A DNA stretch of 60,236 nucleotides from an uncultured Microbacterium sp. (GTDB lineage: Bacteria; Actinomycetota; Actinomycetes; Actinomycetales; Microbacteriaceae). The notes beneath the pieces were generated by a model, which saw nothing but the letters and a program-made list of their open reading frames with translations, was not told where the DNA came from and did no database searches. The stretch is taken from the NCBI GenBank assembly GCA_913774845.1, contig CAJYJO010000026.1, positions 1 to 60,236 on the forward strand, in the 5' to 3' direction. This document shows positions 48,277 to 58,773 of this stretch, one piece after another. The first letter of the stretch is position 1; each line of letters begins with the position of its first letter. The position numbers and the translations under genes were made by a program.

Positions 48277-48296
48277 ACGACCTCCTCCGGAAAATA

Positions 48297-48310
48297 ATTA
48301 GTACACTAAT
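48297..48310. promoter_or_regulatory. Probable MarR/OhrR operator
   Basis: ATTAGT and ACTAAT flank AC in the 38-base gap between two divergent genes. The repeat covers a TACACT -10 box (48302-48307) for the plus-strand gene and a TAGTGT candidate on the minus strand, so one bound dimer could control both. AT-rich against the high-GC background. Confidence 0.6.
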
Positions 48311-48314
48311 GATC

Positions 48315-48551
48315 ATGACACGAAAGGACGCCGATCGCCCGTCGCTGCGCGAGCGTGTACGCGAGGCCGGCGGCTGGTACCAGTACCTGAACACCCGACT
48401 CATCCGGGTCGCTGGCCCGGCCTCGGTCGGCCCCTACGAGACCACCCCCGAACCGGTGCGCACCGGCCGACCGTGCCCACTGTGCGGTCACGCCATGACG
48501 GAGCACACCGTCGACCGGTCGGGGCCGAAGCCGCTGCTGCACTGCCCCTGA
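48315..48551 (+). CDS. Small zinc-ribbon-like protein divergent from the MarR/OhrR regulator
   Basis: A 78-residue hypothetical protein. The C-terminal part has CPLCGHAM and a final cysteine in LLHCP, with a nearby His, resembling a small zinc ribbon. The N-terminal half is basic and amphipathic (RERVREAGGWYQYLNTRLIRV). I take ATG 48315, seven bases after the TACACT box (leaderless); ATG 48309 overlaps the operator. Its control by the neighbouring MarR/OhrR protein is likely from the shared operator. Function unknown. Confidence 0.7.
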   Translation: MTRKDADRPSLRERVREAGGWYQYLNTRLIRVAGPASVGPYETTPEPVRTGRPCPLCGHAMTEHTVDRSGPKPLLHCP

Positions 48552-48644
48552 CGCAAGCACGACGTGTCCCGTCGTCGATCGCGTCGCCTCACGACAAATC
48601 GTCGTCTTCTCGAAAGGAACCGGGGCTCCCGCCCCCTCTGCAGC

Positions 48645-50714
<2,070 letters not shown>

Positions 50715-50720
50715 GATTCC

Positions 50721-50743
50721 AGCGTAGGCGGGGCCTCCGACAT
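50721..50743 (-). promoter_or_regulatory. PafBC-type DNA-damage promoter of uvrB
   Basis: Minus strand: ATGTCGGAG (50743-50735), 8 bases, TACGCT (50726-50721), 6 bases, ATG. The same spacing is seen at uvrA and the GIY-YIG-like gene. Confidence 0.75.
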
Positions 50744-50850
50744 CGGGGTCGGCTTGCGTTCGCCGTGCGCGAGCATGCCACTCGCGCCGGTCCCCGAGAC
50801 GGGTGCCGGGATGTGCGCCCGGCGTCGAGCCAGGTTCGCCGGAGGGTGGC

Positions 50851-51453
50851 TCAGCCGCGCGAGGTCAGCCGCGCCCAGAGATCATCGACCTGCCGACGGG
50901 TGGCATCCATCGTCGAGGAGGTGTCGATCACGACGTCGGCCAGGGCGAGGCGTTCCTCGTCGCTGGCCTGCGAGCCGACGCGGGCACGGGCATCGGCCTC
51001 GCTCGACCCGCGGTTGTCGACCAGCCGGTGCACGCGCACCTCCGCGGGGGCGTGCGCGACGATCACCGTGTCCCACGCGTCGTCGGCGCGCGCCTCCGCC
51101 AGCAGCGGCACGTCGTAGACGACGACGGCGTCCGGGTCGTCGTCGAAGGCCGCCGCGAACCGCCGCTGCGACTCCGCTCGGACGGCCGGATGCACGAGTG
51201 CGTTCAACCTCGCCAGCCGCTCGGGGTGACCGAACACCATCGCTCCGAGGGCGGGACGGTCGAGGGAGCCGTCGTCCGCGATCACGTCCGCACCGAACAC
51301 GCGCGCGATGTCGGCGAGCACCGGCGAACCCGGCGCCTGGACCTCGCGCACGATGGCGTCGGCGTCGACGATCACCGCGCCGCGGTCGGCGAGGAGGGAT
51401 GCGATGGTGGACTTGCCCGAGGCGATTCCACCGGTGAGCGCGACGAGGGGCAC
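50851..51453 (-). CDS. coaE: Dephospho-CoA kinase
   Basis: A 200-residue kinase for the last step of coenzyme A synthesis. The P-loop GGIASGKST is at the extreme N-terminus, followed by [14 protein letters not shown], the conserved HPAVR and [12 protein letters not shown] use GTG 51453 because family members start just before the P-loop; an in-frame start at 51471 would add six residues. It lies downstream of uvrB's promoter region on the same strand and is divergent from the receiver protein gene. Confidence 0.93.
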   Translation of the reverse strand: MPLVALTGGIASGKSTIASLLADRGAVIVDADAIVREVQAPGSPVLADIARVFGADVIADDGSLDRPALGAMVFGHPERLARLNALVHPAVRAESQRRFAAAFDDDPDAVVVYDVPLLAEARADDAWDTVIVAHAPAEVRVHRLVDNRGSSEADARARVGSQASDEERLALADVVIDTSSTMDATRRQVDDLWARLTSRG

Positions 51454-51514
51454 TCGACGAGGATGCCACACCCCGGCCGGTCCGGCCCTCCCACCGTCGG
51501 GGCCGGTCGTCGTC

Positions 51515-51520
51515 TAGCAT
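51515..51520 (+). promoter_or_regulatory. Candidate -10 box (TAGCAT) of the receiver protein gene
   Basis: TAGCAT, 46 bases upstream of ATG 51567, in the 113-base divergent gap with coaE. Confidence 0.35.
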
Positions 51521-51566
51521 TCCTCGAAAGCGCACACCGTTCCACCCGCTCCCCGGAAGCTCCGCC

Positions 51567-51968
51567 ATGCCCCCCGCACGCACGATCGTGGTGATCGAGG
51601 ATGATCTCGACATCCGGCTGCTGCTGTGCACCATCCTCGAGGGCGCGGGATTCGCGGTGCACGCCGCTGCCACGGGCCTCGACGGCATCGAGCTCGTGCG
51701 CCGACACGACCCGACCGTCACCACCCTCGATGTCAGCATGCCCGGCATCGACGGCTTCGAGACCGCTCGGCGCATCCGCGCGTTCAGTCCGACGCGCATC
51801 CTCATGGTGAGCGCGCGGGCCGACGAGCCCGAACGGCGCGCCGGCCGCGAAGCCGGTGCCGACGATTACCTCACCAAGCCCTTCCGTCCGCGCGAGCTGC
51901 GTCAGCGTGTCGAGGATCTCGCGGGGGCTGCACCGCCGGTACCCCCTCCGATCCGAGCACGCCCCTGA
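51567..51968 (+). CDS. Single-domain response regulator (receiver only)
   Basis: A 133-residue protein that is a complete CheY-like receiver with no output domain. The acidic pocket (Glu11, Asp12, Asp13), phospho-acceptor Asp55 in LDVSMPG, Ser82 and Lys104 in YLTKPF are all present, so it should accept phosphate. The short Pro-rich tail holds no DNA-binding motif. It converges on a degenerate GGDEF protein and the histidine kinase behind it; pairing with that kinase is likely but not proven. Confidence 0.88.
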   Translation: MPPARTIVVIEDDLDIRLLLCTILEGAGFAVHAAATGLDGIELVRRHDPTVTTLDVSMPGIDGFETARRIRAFSPTRILMVSARADEPERRAGREAGADDYLTKPFRPRELRQRVEDLAGAAPPVPPPIRARP

Positions 51969-51996
51969 CCCTCCGGGCCCGTCCCCGACGTCGGCC

Positions 51997-53154
51997 TCAC
52001 ACCGGCCCGAGGGCGTCCTCACCGCTGCGGGCGGCCTGAGCCGCGGCCTCCTCCGCCCTCCGGACCAGGGCATCGGGAGCGTAGCCGTGGTCGGCCGCCA
52101 GGGCCATCCCCACCCCGACCACGGGGACGACCGCCGCTCCCAGCCGGGAGAGATCGCGCACGACCCGCTCACGGAGGACACGCGCAGCGCGCCGCACGTC
52201 GGTGGTGGGGGTGGTGGTGAACGCGACGACGAGGCCGGTGGCATCCACTTCTCCCACCAGCGCGAGGGTGGGCGCGTGACGGCGGACCGAGGCCCGCAGT
52301 TCGCGCGCGATCCCGTCGGCGTCGTCGGGGCCGAAGGCGACCGCGATGCGCTTCAGATCGTCGACGCGGACACCCAGCACGCACAGGCCTTCGCCCGCGG
52401 ACTCCGCGCGCGAGGCGACGCTGGTCAAGGTCACGTCGAACGACTCGGGCAGCAGGACGCCATCGGCATCCATCGACAGCTCGAGGGTCTCGGAGATGCC
52501 GCGCATCGCCGAGTCGTTCGTGCGCAGGACCGAGGTGACCACGATCGCGGCGATGACGAGGGCGACGGTCAGCAGCGCCGACACCCGGGTGTCGAAGGCG
52601 GAGCGGAACAGATCGCTGTCGGGTCCGATCGCGACGAAGACGATCGTGCGGCTGACGAACCACACCGCTTCGACGGCCAGGATGGCCGCCAGGCCCGCGG
52701 CGCTCCAGCGACGGCCGATCGGCCCGCGGCGGGTCTCGATCGCGCCGAGCACGGCGAAGAGGGCGTTGCCGAGGAAGAAGGGCACCGCGCCCGCCCAGTC
52801 GCCGCCGTCGGGGCCCGCAGCGAGCGCGGAGATCACGACGACGGTGATGGTGACGACCATGACGAGGGACGGGACCCGCGTCGGCCGGCCGTTGTACGCG
52901 ACGCATCCCAGCCAGATGAGACCCGTGGCGGCGACGAAGGCGCCGTTGCCGACGGCGACCGCGACGAAGGCACCCGACATGAGCATCCACGCGAGGTAGC
53001 ACAGCGCGGAGAACGTGCCCGCCAGGTAGGCGCTGGCCCACAGCCGTCCGGACCAGCCGTCCTTGAGCATGATGGTGTCGAGCAGGTACATCGTCGTCGA
53101 GACGACGATCACGAGCGCAGCGACGACCTGCAGGGTCAGGACATCCAGGATCAC
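51997..53154 (-). CDS. Membrane protein with degenerate GGDEF domain
   Basis: A 385-residue protein with about seven to eight transmembrane helices (1-210) and a cytoplasmic GGDEF-like C-terminus (about 225-385). The diguanylate cyclase signature is lost: G-E-V-D-A (301-305) stands where GGDEF or GGEEF should be. It is therefore unlikely to make cyclic di-GMP and may instead bind a nucleotide or act structurally. Its GTG overlaps the stop of the histidine kinase gene (GTGA), so the two are coupled and probably act together in the membrane. Confidence 0.75.
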   Translation of the reverse strand: MILDVLTLQVVAALVIVVSTTMYLLDTIMLKDGWSGRLWASAYLAGTFSALCYLAWMLMSGAFVAVAVGNGAFVAATGLIWLGCVAYNGRPTRVPSLVMVVTITVVVISALAAGPDGGDWAGAVPFFLGNALFAVLGAIETRRGPIGRRWSAAGLAAILAVEAVWFVSRTIVFVAIGPDSDLFRSAFDTRVSALLTVALVIAAIVVTSVLRTNDSAMRGISETLELSMDADGVLLPESFDVTLTSVASRAESAGEGLCVLGVRVDDLKRIAVAFGPDDADGIARELRASVRRHAPTLALVGEVDATGLVVAFTTTPTTDVRRAARVLRERVVRDLSRLGAAVVPVVGVGMALAADHGYAPDALVRRAEEAAAQAARSGEDALGPV

Positions 53155-54770
53155 AGGCCCTCCCGGGGATCGCGCGGAAGCCGCACGGTGAAGGTGGCGC
53201 CCTCGCCGAGGGCGGTGCGCACCGTGATCTCCCCGCCGTGGGCGCGGACGAGGTCGCGGCTGATCGCCAGCCCCAGCCCGCTGCCGTGGGTGGAGGAGTT
53301 GCGCACCGCGTCACCGCGGAAGAAGCGTTCGAACAGACGGGCCTGCTCGCCCGGGCCGATCCCCGGCCCGTCGTCCGAGACGACGATCGCGACCGAGTGC
53401 ACGTCGCACACGACGGCCGCCTCGACCGCTCCGCCGCGGGGGATGTACTTCACCGCATTCGACAACAGGTTGTCGACCACTTGGCGCACGCGCCGCGCGT
53501 CGACGACGGCGCGTGCCTCCGCTTCGCCGACGACCGAGACCCGGATGCCGTGATCCTCGGCGCGCGGAGCGATGGATTCCGCCGCGGCGCGGACGACGGC
53601 GGAGAGGTCGGTGACGCGCAGGTCGAGGTCGACGCCGATCCCCTCGCGCGAGGTCGTCGACATCGCGAGGATGTCGGCCACCAGTTCGAGCAGCCGCGAC
53701 GCGTTGCGCTCGGCGACGGTCAGGCGGTCGCGGACCGGACCGGTGATCGAGGGGTCGTCCAGTGCCAGGTCGAGGTAGCCGATGATCGAGGTGAGGGGCG
53801 TGCGCAGTTCGTGCGAGACGCTCGCCACGAGGTCCTCCCGCGCCCGCCGCGCCTGCTCCTCGACCGTGACGTCGCGCGACACCACCACGCCACCGGCCTC
53901 GCCGATGTCGCTCGCGGGCAGACGTCGAGAGGTGATGCTGAGGGCGCGACGGTCCTCTCCCGGGGAGCCGTACCAGACCAATTCGCCCTCGAACACCTCC
54001 CCCGCGCGGGCGCGGGCCAGCGGCGAGGCCTCGGGGGCGATGACCGTCGACCCGTCGGCGGAGAACACCGCCACCTCGCGGCCGAACGCATCGGTGGTGT
54101 TCAACAGCAGCGCATGGGCGGCGTTCGTGACGGTGAACTCGCCCGACGGCGTCACACGCGTCACGCCGAAGTCGACGGCATCCAGAACCTCCGTGACGAG
54201 GTCCTCCTGCCGCCGCGCACGATCGACGGCGCGACGCAGCTCGGCCGACTGCTTCTCGAGCAGTTCGCGCTGGGCCCGCGCACGGCGGGCGGTGAAATGC
54301 GACATCGACGACAGCGCCGCGATGACGAACGGCAGCACGAGAGTCGCCGAGGTGAAGCGCTGCCCGTCGACGACGAACGACTGATGGATCATCACCGCGG
54401 TGACCACCACGCTGATCGAGACCACGCCTCGCACCCCGAAGACCATGCCGACCCAGATCGCCGGGAACGCCCACAGCAGCCCGAGGCCGGCCAGCGGCGC
54501 CGCCTCGCGAAGGAGCGCGATCGCCAGCACATCGGCGATGGGCAGGGCCCCCATCACCCAGCGCGGGAGGCGTTCCCAGGGGGCCAGCATCGCCGCGACG
54601 ACGCCGGCGAAGATGACCGCGGCGCCGGTGAAGAACACCGGGCCGCCGAGGACCTGCCGGGTGAGCACCGATACGGTCACGCCGATGAGGGTCGCGGCGG
54701 TGAGGAGCATCTGATTCGCCACGATGCTGCGGCGCAGCCCGAGGCGCTCGCTCGGGACGGGAAGCGCCAT
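53151..54770 (-). CDS. Membrane sensor histidine kinase with PAS domain
   Basis: A 539-residue kinase: about five to six N-terminal helices (15-160), a coiled linker, a PAS-like domain (about 190-305), HisKA with His320 in VSHELRTPL, and an HATPase domain with N box DNLLSNAVKY (Asn438), DDGPG (466-470) and GSGLGL (496-501). The signal is unknown. ATG 54770 is seven bases after TATGGT, so the transcript is probably leaderless, and an inverted repeat covers the -35 region. It is coupled to the degenerate GGDEF protein, and the nearby receiver is a likely target. Confidence 0.88.
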   Translation of the reverse strand: MALPVPSERLGLRRSIVANQMLLTAATLIGVTVSVLTRQVLGGPVFFTGAAVIFAGVVAAMLAPWERLPRWVMGALPIADVLAIALLREAAPLAGLGLLWAFPAIWVGMVFGVRGVVSISVVVTAVMIHQSFVVDGQRFTSATLVLPFVIAALSSMSHFTARRARAQRELLEKQSAELRRAVDRARRQEDLVTEVLDAVDFGVTRVTPSGEFTVTNAAHALLLNTTDAFGREVAVFSADGSTVIAPEASPLARARAGEVFEGELVWYGSPGEDRRALSITSRRLPASDIGEAGGVVVSRDVTVEEQARRAREDLVASVSHELRTPLTSIIGYLDLALDDPSITGPVRDRLTVAERNASRLLELVADILAMSTTSREGIGVDLDLRVTDLSAVVRAAAESIAPRAEDHGIRVSVVGEAEARAVVDARRVRQVVDNLLSNAVKYIPRGGAVEAAVVCDVHSVAIVVSDDGPGIGPGEQARLFERFFRGDAVRNSSTHGSGLGLAISRDLVRAHGGEITVRTALGEGATFTVRLPRDPREGL

Positions 54771-54777
54771 GGCCTCG

Positions 54778-54819
54778 ACCATAGCGGCTCGGCGGGGGCC
54801 GTCACGGGCGCGTGACGGC
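54778..54819 (-). promoter_or_regulatory. Leaderless promoter and inverted repeat of the histidine kinase gene
   Basis: TATGGT (54778-54783 on the plus coordinates) precedes the ATG by 7 bases. GCCGTCAC (54798-54805) and GTGACGGC (54812-54819) form an 8-bp inverted repeat over the -35 region, a possible operator, or a terminator of the upstream gene. Confidence 0.4.
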
Positions 54820-54937
54820 GGCACGCCGATTTCGCGGACCTGCACCGGCGCTCGTCGCCGTTCGCCGAGCCGCCGTCGAACGCCGAGCCCACGTCATGGA
54901 ACCCCGCCCCGACGAGCCGGCGCCGGTGCCCGTCGCG

Positions 54938-55609
54938 TCAGAATCCGAAGTCGCCGCCGAAATCCCCGCCGAAGTCGGCACCCACGTCGCCGACACCGGG
55001 GTCCACCGCACCGCCGTCCACCGCTCCCCCATCGGCGCCGCCGCCCTGGTCGGCGGCGGCTCCATCGGCGTAGCCGGCGTCGTAGCCGGGGTCGAAGAGG
55101 GCGCCGACGAGCGCCGATCCGACGACGTATCCGCCGATGGTGCCGAGCATCGACGCACCGAGCATCGAGCCGAAGCCCGGGCCGCCCGAGAACGACCTCC
55201 CGCCGAAGGTGCGCTCCATGAAACCGGGCTGGGCGTACTCCGCGCGGGTGGCGGCGCGGGCGAGAGACGACGGGTCGTCGCTGCGCGGTCGTTCCGCGGG
55301 GTCCACGCCCGCCGAGATCTCCTGCAGGACCTGCTGCCGCTGCGCCGGGGTGAGCTTTCCGAACGCCTCGGCGTGCACCTGTTCGACGGTCTCCGGGGGC
55401 GCCGTCCGAAGGAGGTAGCGGTAGCGCTCGACAGCACGCTGGTCGTCGCCGGTACCGGATGCCGCGCCCACGGCGCCCGCGGGCGGCGGCGGCGCGTAGC
55501 TCCCGTCGGCTGCCCGCATCTCGCTCGCCGCGCCCCGCGGCGTCGCGGTCTCGGCAGGGCGCTTCGACTCATCGTCCGCGGAGCCGAACAGTCGATCGAG
55601 GAATCCCAT
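54938..55609 (-). CDS. Uncharacterised Gly/Asp-rich protein
   Basis: A 223-residue protein of unknown function. The N-terminus MGFLDRLFGSADDE is followed by a Pro/Ala linker and a helical region (AVERYRYLLRTAPPETVEQVHAEAFGKLTPAQRQQVLQEI, about 62-101). A glycine-zipper segment (GSMLGASMLGTIGGYVVGSALVGALF, about 150-175) could enter a membrane, and the C-terminus is an Asp/Gly repeat ending GGDFGGDFGF. I know similar proteins in Microbacteriaceae only as hypothetical. GGGAGG supports ATG 55609, and a TATGGT -10 box lies about 29 bases upstream. Confidence 0.75.
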   Translation of the reverse strand: MGFLDRLFGSADDESKRPAETATPRGAASEMRAADGSYAPPPPAGAVGAASGTGDDQRAVERYRYLLRTAPPETVEQVHAEAFGKLTPAQRQQVLQEISAGVDPAERPRSDDPSSLARAATRAEYAQPGFMERTFGGRSFSGGPGFGSMLGASMLGTIGGYVVGSALVGALFDPGYDAGYADGAAADQGGGADGGAVDGGAVDPGVGDVGADFGGDFGGDFGF

Positions 55610-55809
55610 CTTGTGCCTCCCGTGTCGGTGTGCGCCCACCATAGATACGGAGTCTCGGAGGACGCCGGGGCTTGCGTCCCGCGTCGGGGCTCGCACGGGC
55701 CGCTCCGCGAGCCGCGTACGACGTCGGCGCCGTCCCGCGTCGGGATCACCCGCCGCGCGCACGGCGGCTCGTCCGGCTCCCCGACCCCAGCCGCGGGGAC
55801 CACCGGGGC

Positions 55810-56361
55810 TCACCCCCGCCGCGCGATGGCCTCGCTCGTCCAGCGGGCGTACCGCGCCCAGGGGTCGTCGACCCCCGCGGCGAGGGCGGTCACATGCGCG
55901 TCGAGCGCCGGGGATCGGCGGAACCACTCGGTGCGCCCGTATCGCTCCTCGGCGAACGACTCGTGCCGGCGACGTTCGACGAGGCGATCCCCGGGCTCGA
56001 ACGCCAGCAGCTCGTCGTGCCAGATCGCGGCGAGACGCTGCCGCGGACGGGCCGTCGTACCGATCTTGATGCGGTCCTCGAACCGCAGGTAATAGACGAC
56101 GTCGACCCGGGGCGGCGGGAGTTCGTCGTCGACGGGATCGCCGTGCCGCCACTCGCACACGGCGCACAACCACCCGCTCGGCCAGCGCACGCCGAGTCGC
56201 GAGCCGCACAGCCGGCACGGCACCGGCAGCACGTCGGTGATGCCCGACGCCGCCGTGCTCCACTCGGCGCTCACGGCCGCGTGCCAGGCGCACAGACTCA
56301 CCGGAGCATCGGGCTCGACGCCACCGGGGCAACCGGGGACGAGGCAGTCGGAGGCGGGCAT
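55810..56361 (-). CDS. Zinc-ribbon GIY-YIG/T5orf172-like protein with a DNA-damage promoter
   Basis: A 183-residue protein. The first 75 residues hold two metal-binding sites: Cys6, Cys11, Cys24, His27, then a C-x2-C...C-x2-C ribbon (Cys49, Cys52, Cys66, Cys69). Residues about 87-165 resemble the T5orf172/MUG113 branch of GIY-YIG nucleases: VVYYLRFEDRIKIGTT, Arg106, a candidate catalytic Glu129, His133 and FAEERYGRTEWF. Nuclease activity is an inference. The ATG is leaderless, six bases after TAGCGT, with ATGTCGGAG 8 bases further up, the same damage promoter as uvrA and uvrB, which points to a role in DNA repair. Confidence 0.72.
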   Translation of the reverse strand: MPASDCLVPGCPGGVEPDAPVSLCAWHAAVSAEWSTAASGITDVLPVPCRLCGSRLGVRWPSGWLCAVCEWRHGDPVDDELPPPRVDVVYYLRFEDRIKIGTTARPRQRLAAIWHDELLAFEPGDRLVERRRHESFAEERYGRTEWFRRSPALDAHVTALAAGVDDPWARYARWTSEAIARRG

Positions 56362-56367
56362 GAGCTC

Positions 56368-56390
56368 ACGCTACGCCCGACCTCCGACAT
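56368..56390 (-). promoter_or_regulatory. PafBC-type DNA-damage promoter of the GIY-YIG-like gene
   Basis: Minus strand: ATGTCGGAG (56390-56382), 8 bases, TAGCGT (56373-56368), 6 bases, ATG 56361. Element, spacing and start distance are the same as at uvrA and uvrB. Confidence 0.72.
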
Positions 56391-56394
56391 CGCC

Positions 56395-58680
56395 TCACGC
56401 GTCCGTGTCGGGCGCCTCCAGCAGCAGGAACAGCCCGGCGTAGGGTCCGAGCTCGAGAGAGAAGCTCTGCAGCTCGTCGACGCGTCCGACGACGTCGCCG
56501 CTGGCGGCATCCACCGCGGTGCTCTGCGGCACGAGCCATTCGGAGCGCACCGTGCCCTCGATCGTCTCTCCCGAGAAGTTCAGCACCGTGATCTGCAAGG
56601 GGGCGTTGTCGGCACGTCGGTCGCCCCCGTCGAGGCGGTGCACCATGACGAGCATGCTCGGGTGGCCGACCTGCGGGATGTCGACCTGCGAGGCCACGGC
56701 GATCCCGTGCTCGCTGCGAATGGCCAGGACGTCGCGCAGGCCCGCCAGGAACGACTCCGGGTCCTTCTGCTGGTCGCCGAGCGAGCCGTAGAGCGAGCGC
56801 GCCCGCGGGACGCCCGAGACCGACGACACCGCTTCGGGAGCGACGTCCAACAGGTCGTGCGCCCCCCGCTCGATCCAGCGGGTGTCGCCGGAGGAGATGA
56901 GGTGGCGCACGTCGTCGGCGGGCAGGGTGAGCGATCCGGTGAGGTCCCACCCCGACAGCGCGAAGACGCCCGGCTGCCACGAGTTGTATTTGACCAGCAG
57001 CAGATGCGCGTCTCGGATCGCCGGGACGTCGGCCTCCGTGATGTCGTCGAGCGTCGCCTTGCCCTGCGTGGCGGCGATGAGGGATGCCGAGGTGCAGGCG
57101 ATCCCGTTCTGCGTGAAGACGAGGTTGTAGTCGGCGTCGACCGTGAGCTTCTCGGTCAGGTCGGCCCGGACCATCTCCGCGATCTCCCCGCCGGTGTGCT
57201 CCCCGTGCCGGAACGGGTAGACGGTGTCGCGGTGCGTCGTCGCCCAGTGGACCAGCTCGTAGGTGAGCTCGTCGTGGTTCTGCATGCCGTGGACGAGCTG
57301 CACGGGCTCGACGCCCGTCTCGAGGGCCGTGGTGAGCGCGAGGCGCAGGAACTCGGTGTTGGCCGTGGCCAGAGCGTGGTGGTACCCCGGGCGGGTCACG
57401 AAGTCGTACGACAGATCCGCGCCGACCGCGCCCGTGTCGCGGATGTCCTCCATCGTGAGGTTGAGCTCCTGGAACGTGAAGCCGCCGACCTTGCGCACCA
57501 TGCCCGCGATGATGTGGTTCGCCGCGTGCGAGAGCGGGTGGCCCTCCGACCACGCCGGCAGCCCCTCCGCGCTCTTCTCCACGCCGAGGAAGCCGTTGGC
57601 ATCCAGACGCAGGGCGCTCGTGCCGAGATCGCCGAGCGAGTGCAGGGCGTCGCCGATGACGAGGCGCATCCCCGCGAAAGTGGGGTCCAGCCAGTTGATC
57701 GAGGGCTGTCCCTCCTTGAAGTAATGCAGGTAGACCCAGCGACGCTCGAGACCGTCCACACCTACGACGGGCGCGGTGGCGCTCCAGTTCGTCTCCTTCA
57801 CACCGGGGGTGTAGAAGATGACGCGCTGTAGTTCGCCGATGATGTAACCGGCGGCGCTGAGCTCACGCTCGGTCTCGGCGTCGAGGTTGACCGAGTCGCG
57901 CCCGGCGGGCACCTCGGGCAGCAGGTCCCAGTCCTCCCGGGGGATCTCGACCATGTGGTAGATCCCGGGGTAATCCTTGTACGCCATCTCCGCGAGGCGG
58001 AAGTCGGCGCCCTTGCCGGTGTGACCGGGGACGATGTCGTCGATCACACTGCCGCCGTGCGACTCCGCCACGTCGGCCACCCGGCGGAAGGCGTTCTCGT
58101 CGCCGAACTCGGGGTCGATCTGCGTGCTGATGCGGTCGAAGTGACCATCGACGCTCGGCGTCTCCTGCCACCCCGTGATGCCGCCGGCCCGCTTGACCGG
58201 GCCGGTGTGGATGCCGTTGATCCCCACCCACTCGAACGCTTCCCACAGCGCCTCGTCACCGAGCGCATCGAGGAACGACTCCCCCGGCCGGGTGATGAGC
58301 GAGATGGGGTACGCCGTGAACCACACGTCCGTCGACTCGATCGCGCGGCGCGCGTCGGGGCGGGCGTAGGGATTGCGCCACATCGAGGGCTGGCCCGACA
58401 ACTGCCGGCTGAGGACGTCGGCATCCTTGAGCATCGACTGGCGCACGAGCCATTCGACGTACGAGGGGTTGCCGCCGTTGGCGTTGCGCGGGTCCGTGAG
58501 GAACCGTCGCAGCGTGCCGCCTCGGAACTGGTCCCGCGGACGCAGCCGTCGCGGCCGCGCGGGGTACCGCTGCTCGTCGTAGCTGATCTCCGATACCGTC
58601 TCGACGGGTTCATCCGCGGTGGCTTGCTCGGCCAGCGTCGTCTCGTCTTCCGTCACGGTGCGCTCGTCGGCGTCGTCCAC
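56395..58680 (-). CDS. GH13 alpha-amylase family enzyme, trehalose synthase-like
   Basis: A 761-residue glycoside hydrolase family 13 protein. The catalytic residues are visible: nucleophile Asp360 in ALRLDANGF, acid/base Glu405 in TFQELNL, and Asp470 in MQNHDE. It is nearest, in my reading, to the trehalose synthase/maltose glucosyltransferase branch, but it is longer than typical TreS and its N-terminal 60 residues are acidic and unrelated. Substrate and direction (maltose to trehalose, or hydrolysis) are uncertain. GGGAGG supports the GTG start. No partner trehalose gene is adjacent. Confidence 0.75.
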   Translation of the reverse strand: MDDADERTVTEDETTLAEQATADEPVETVSEISYDEQRYPARPRRLRPRDQFRGGTLRRFLTDPRNANGGNPSYVEWLVRQSMLKDADVLSRQLSGQPSMWRNPYARPDARRAIESTDVWFTAYPISLITRPGESFLDALGDEALWEAFEWVGINGIHTGPVKRAGGITGWQETPSVDGHFDRISTQIDPEFGDENAFRRVADVAESHGGSVIDDIVPGHTGKGADFRLAEMAYKDYPGIYHMVEIPREDWDLLPEVPAGRDSVNLDAETERELSAAGYIIGELQRVIFYTPGVKETNWSATAPVVGVDGLERRWVYLHYFKEGQPSINWLDPTFAGMRLVIGDALHSLGDLGTSALRLDANGFLGVEKSAEGLPAWSEGHPLSHAANHIIAGMVRKVGGFTFQELNLTMEDIRDTGAVGADLSYDFVTRPGYHHALATANTEFLRLALTTALETGVEPVQLVHGMQNHDELTYELVHWATTHRDTVYPFRHGEHTGGEIAEMVRADLTEKLTVDADYNLVFTQNGIACTSASLIAATQGKATLDDITEADVPAIRDAHLLLVKYNSWQPGVFALSGWDLTGSLTLPADDVRHLISSGDTRWIERGAHDLLDVAPEAVSSVSGVPRARSLYGSLGDQQKDPESFLAGLRDVLAIRSEHGIAVASQVDIPQVGHPSMLVMVHRLDGGDRRADNAPLQITVLNFSGETIEGTVRSEWLVPQSTAVDAASGDVVGRVDELQSFSLELGPYAGLFLLLEAPDTDA

Positions 58681-58773
58681 ACCAGACCTCCCTCACATCA
58701 CCTCCGACGCTAGTCGCTCGATGCCTCATCATCTGTAGGCATTGACCTCATGTCGGCAGGTCTGAGACGACGC

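Noticed and set aside
58701-58713. Fourth copy of the damage promoter ahead of the GH13 gene
   Set aside because: The minus strand reads TAGCGTCGGAGG: the TAGCGT overlaps the GTCGGAG instead of following it by 8 bases, so the geometry is wrong.
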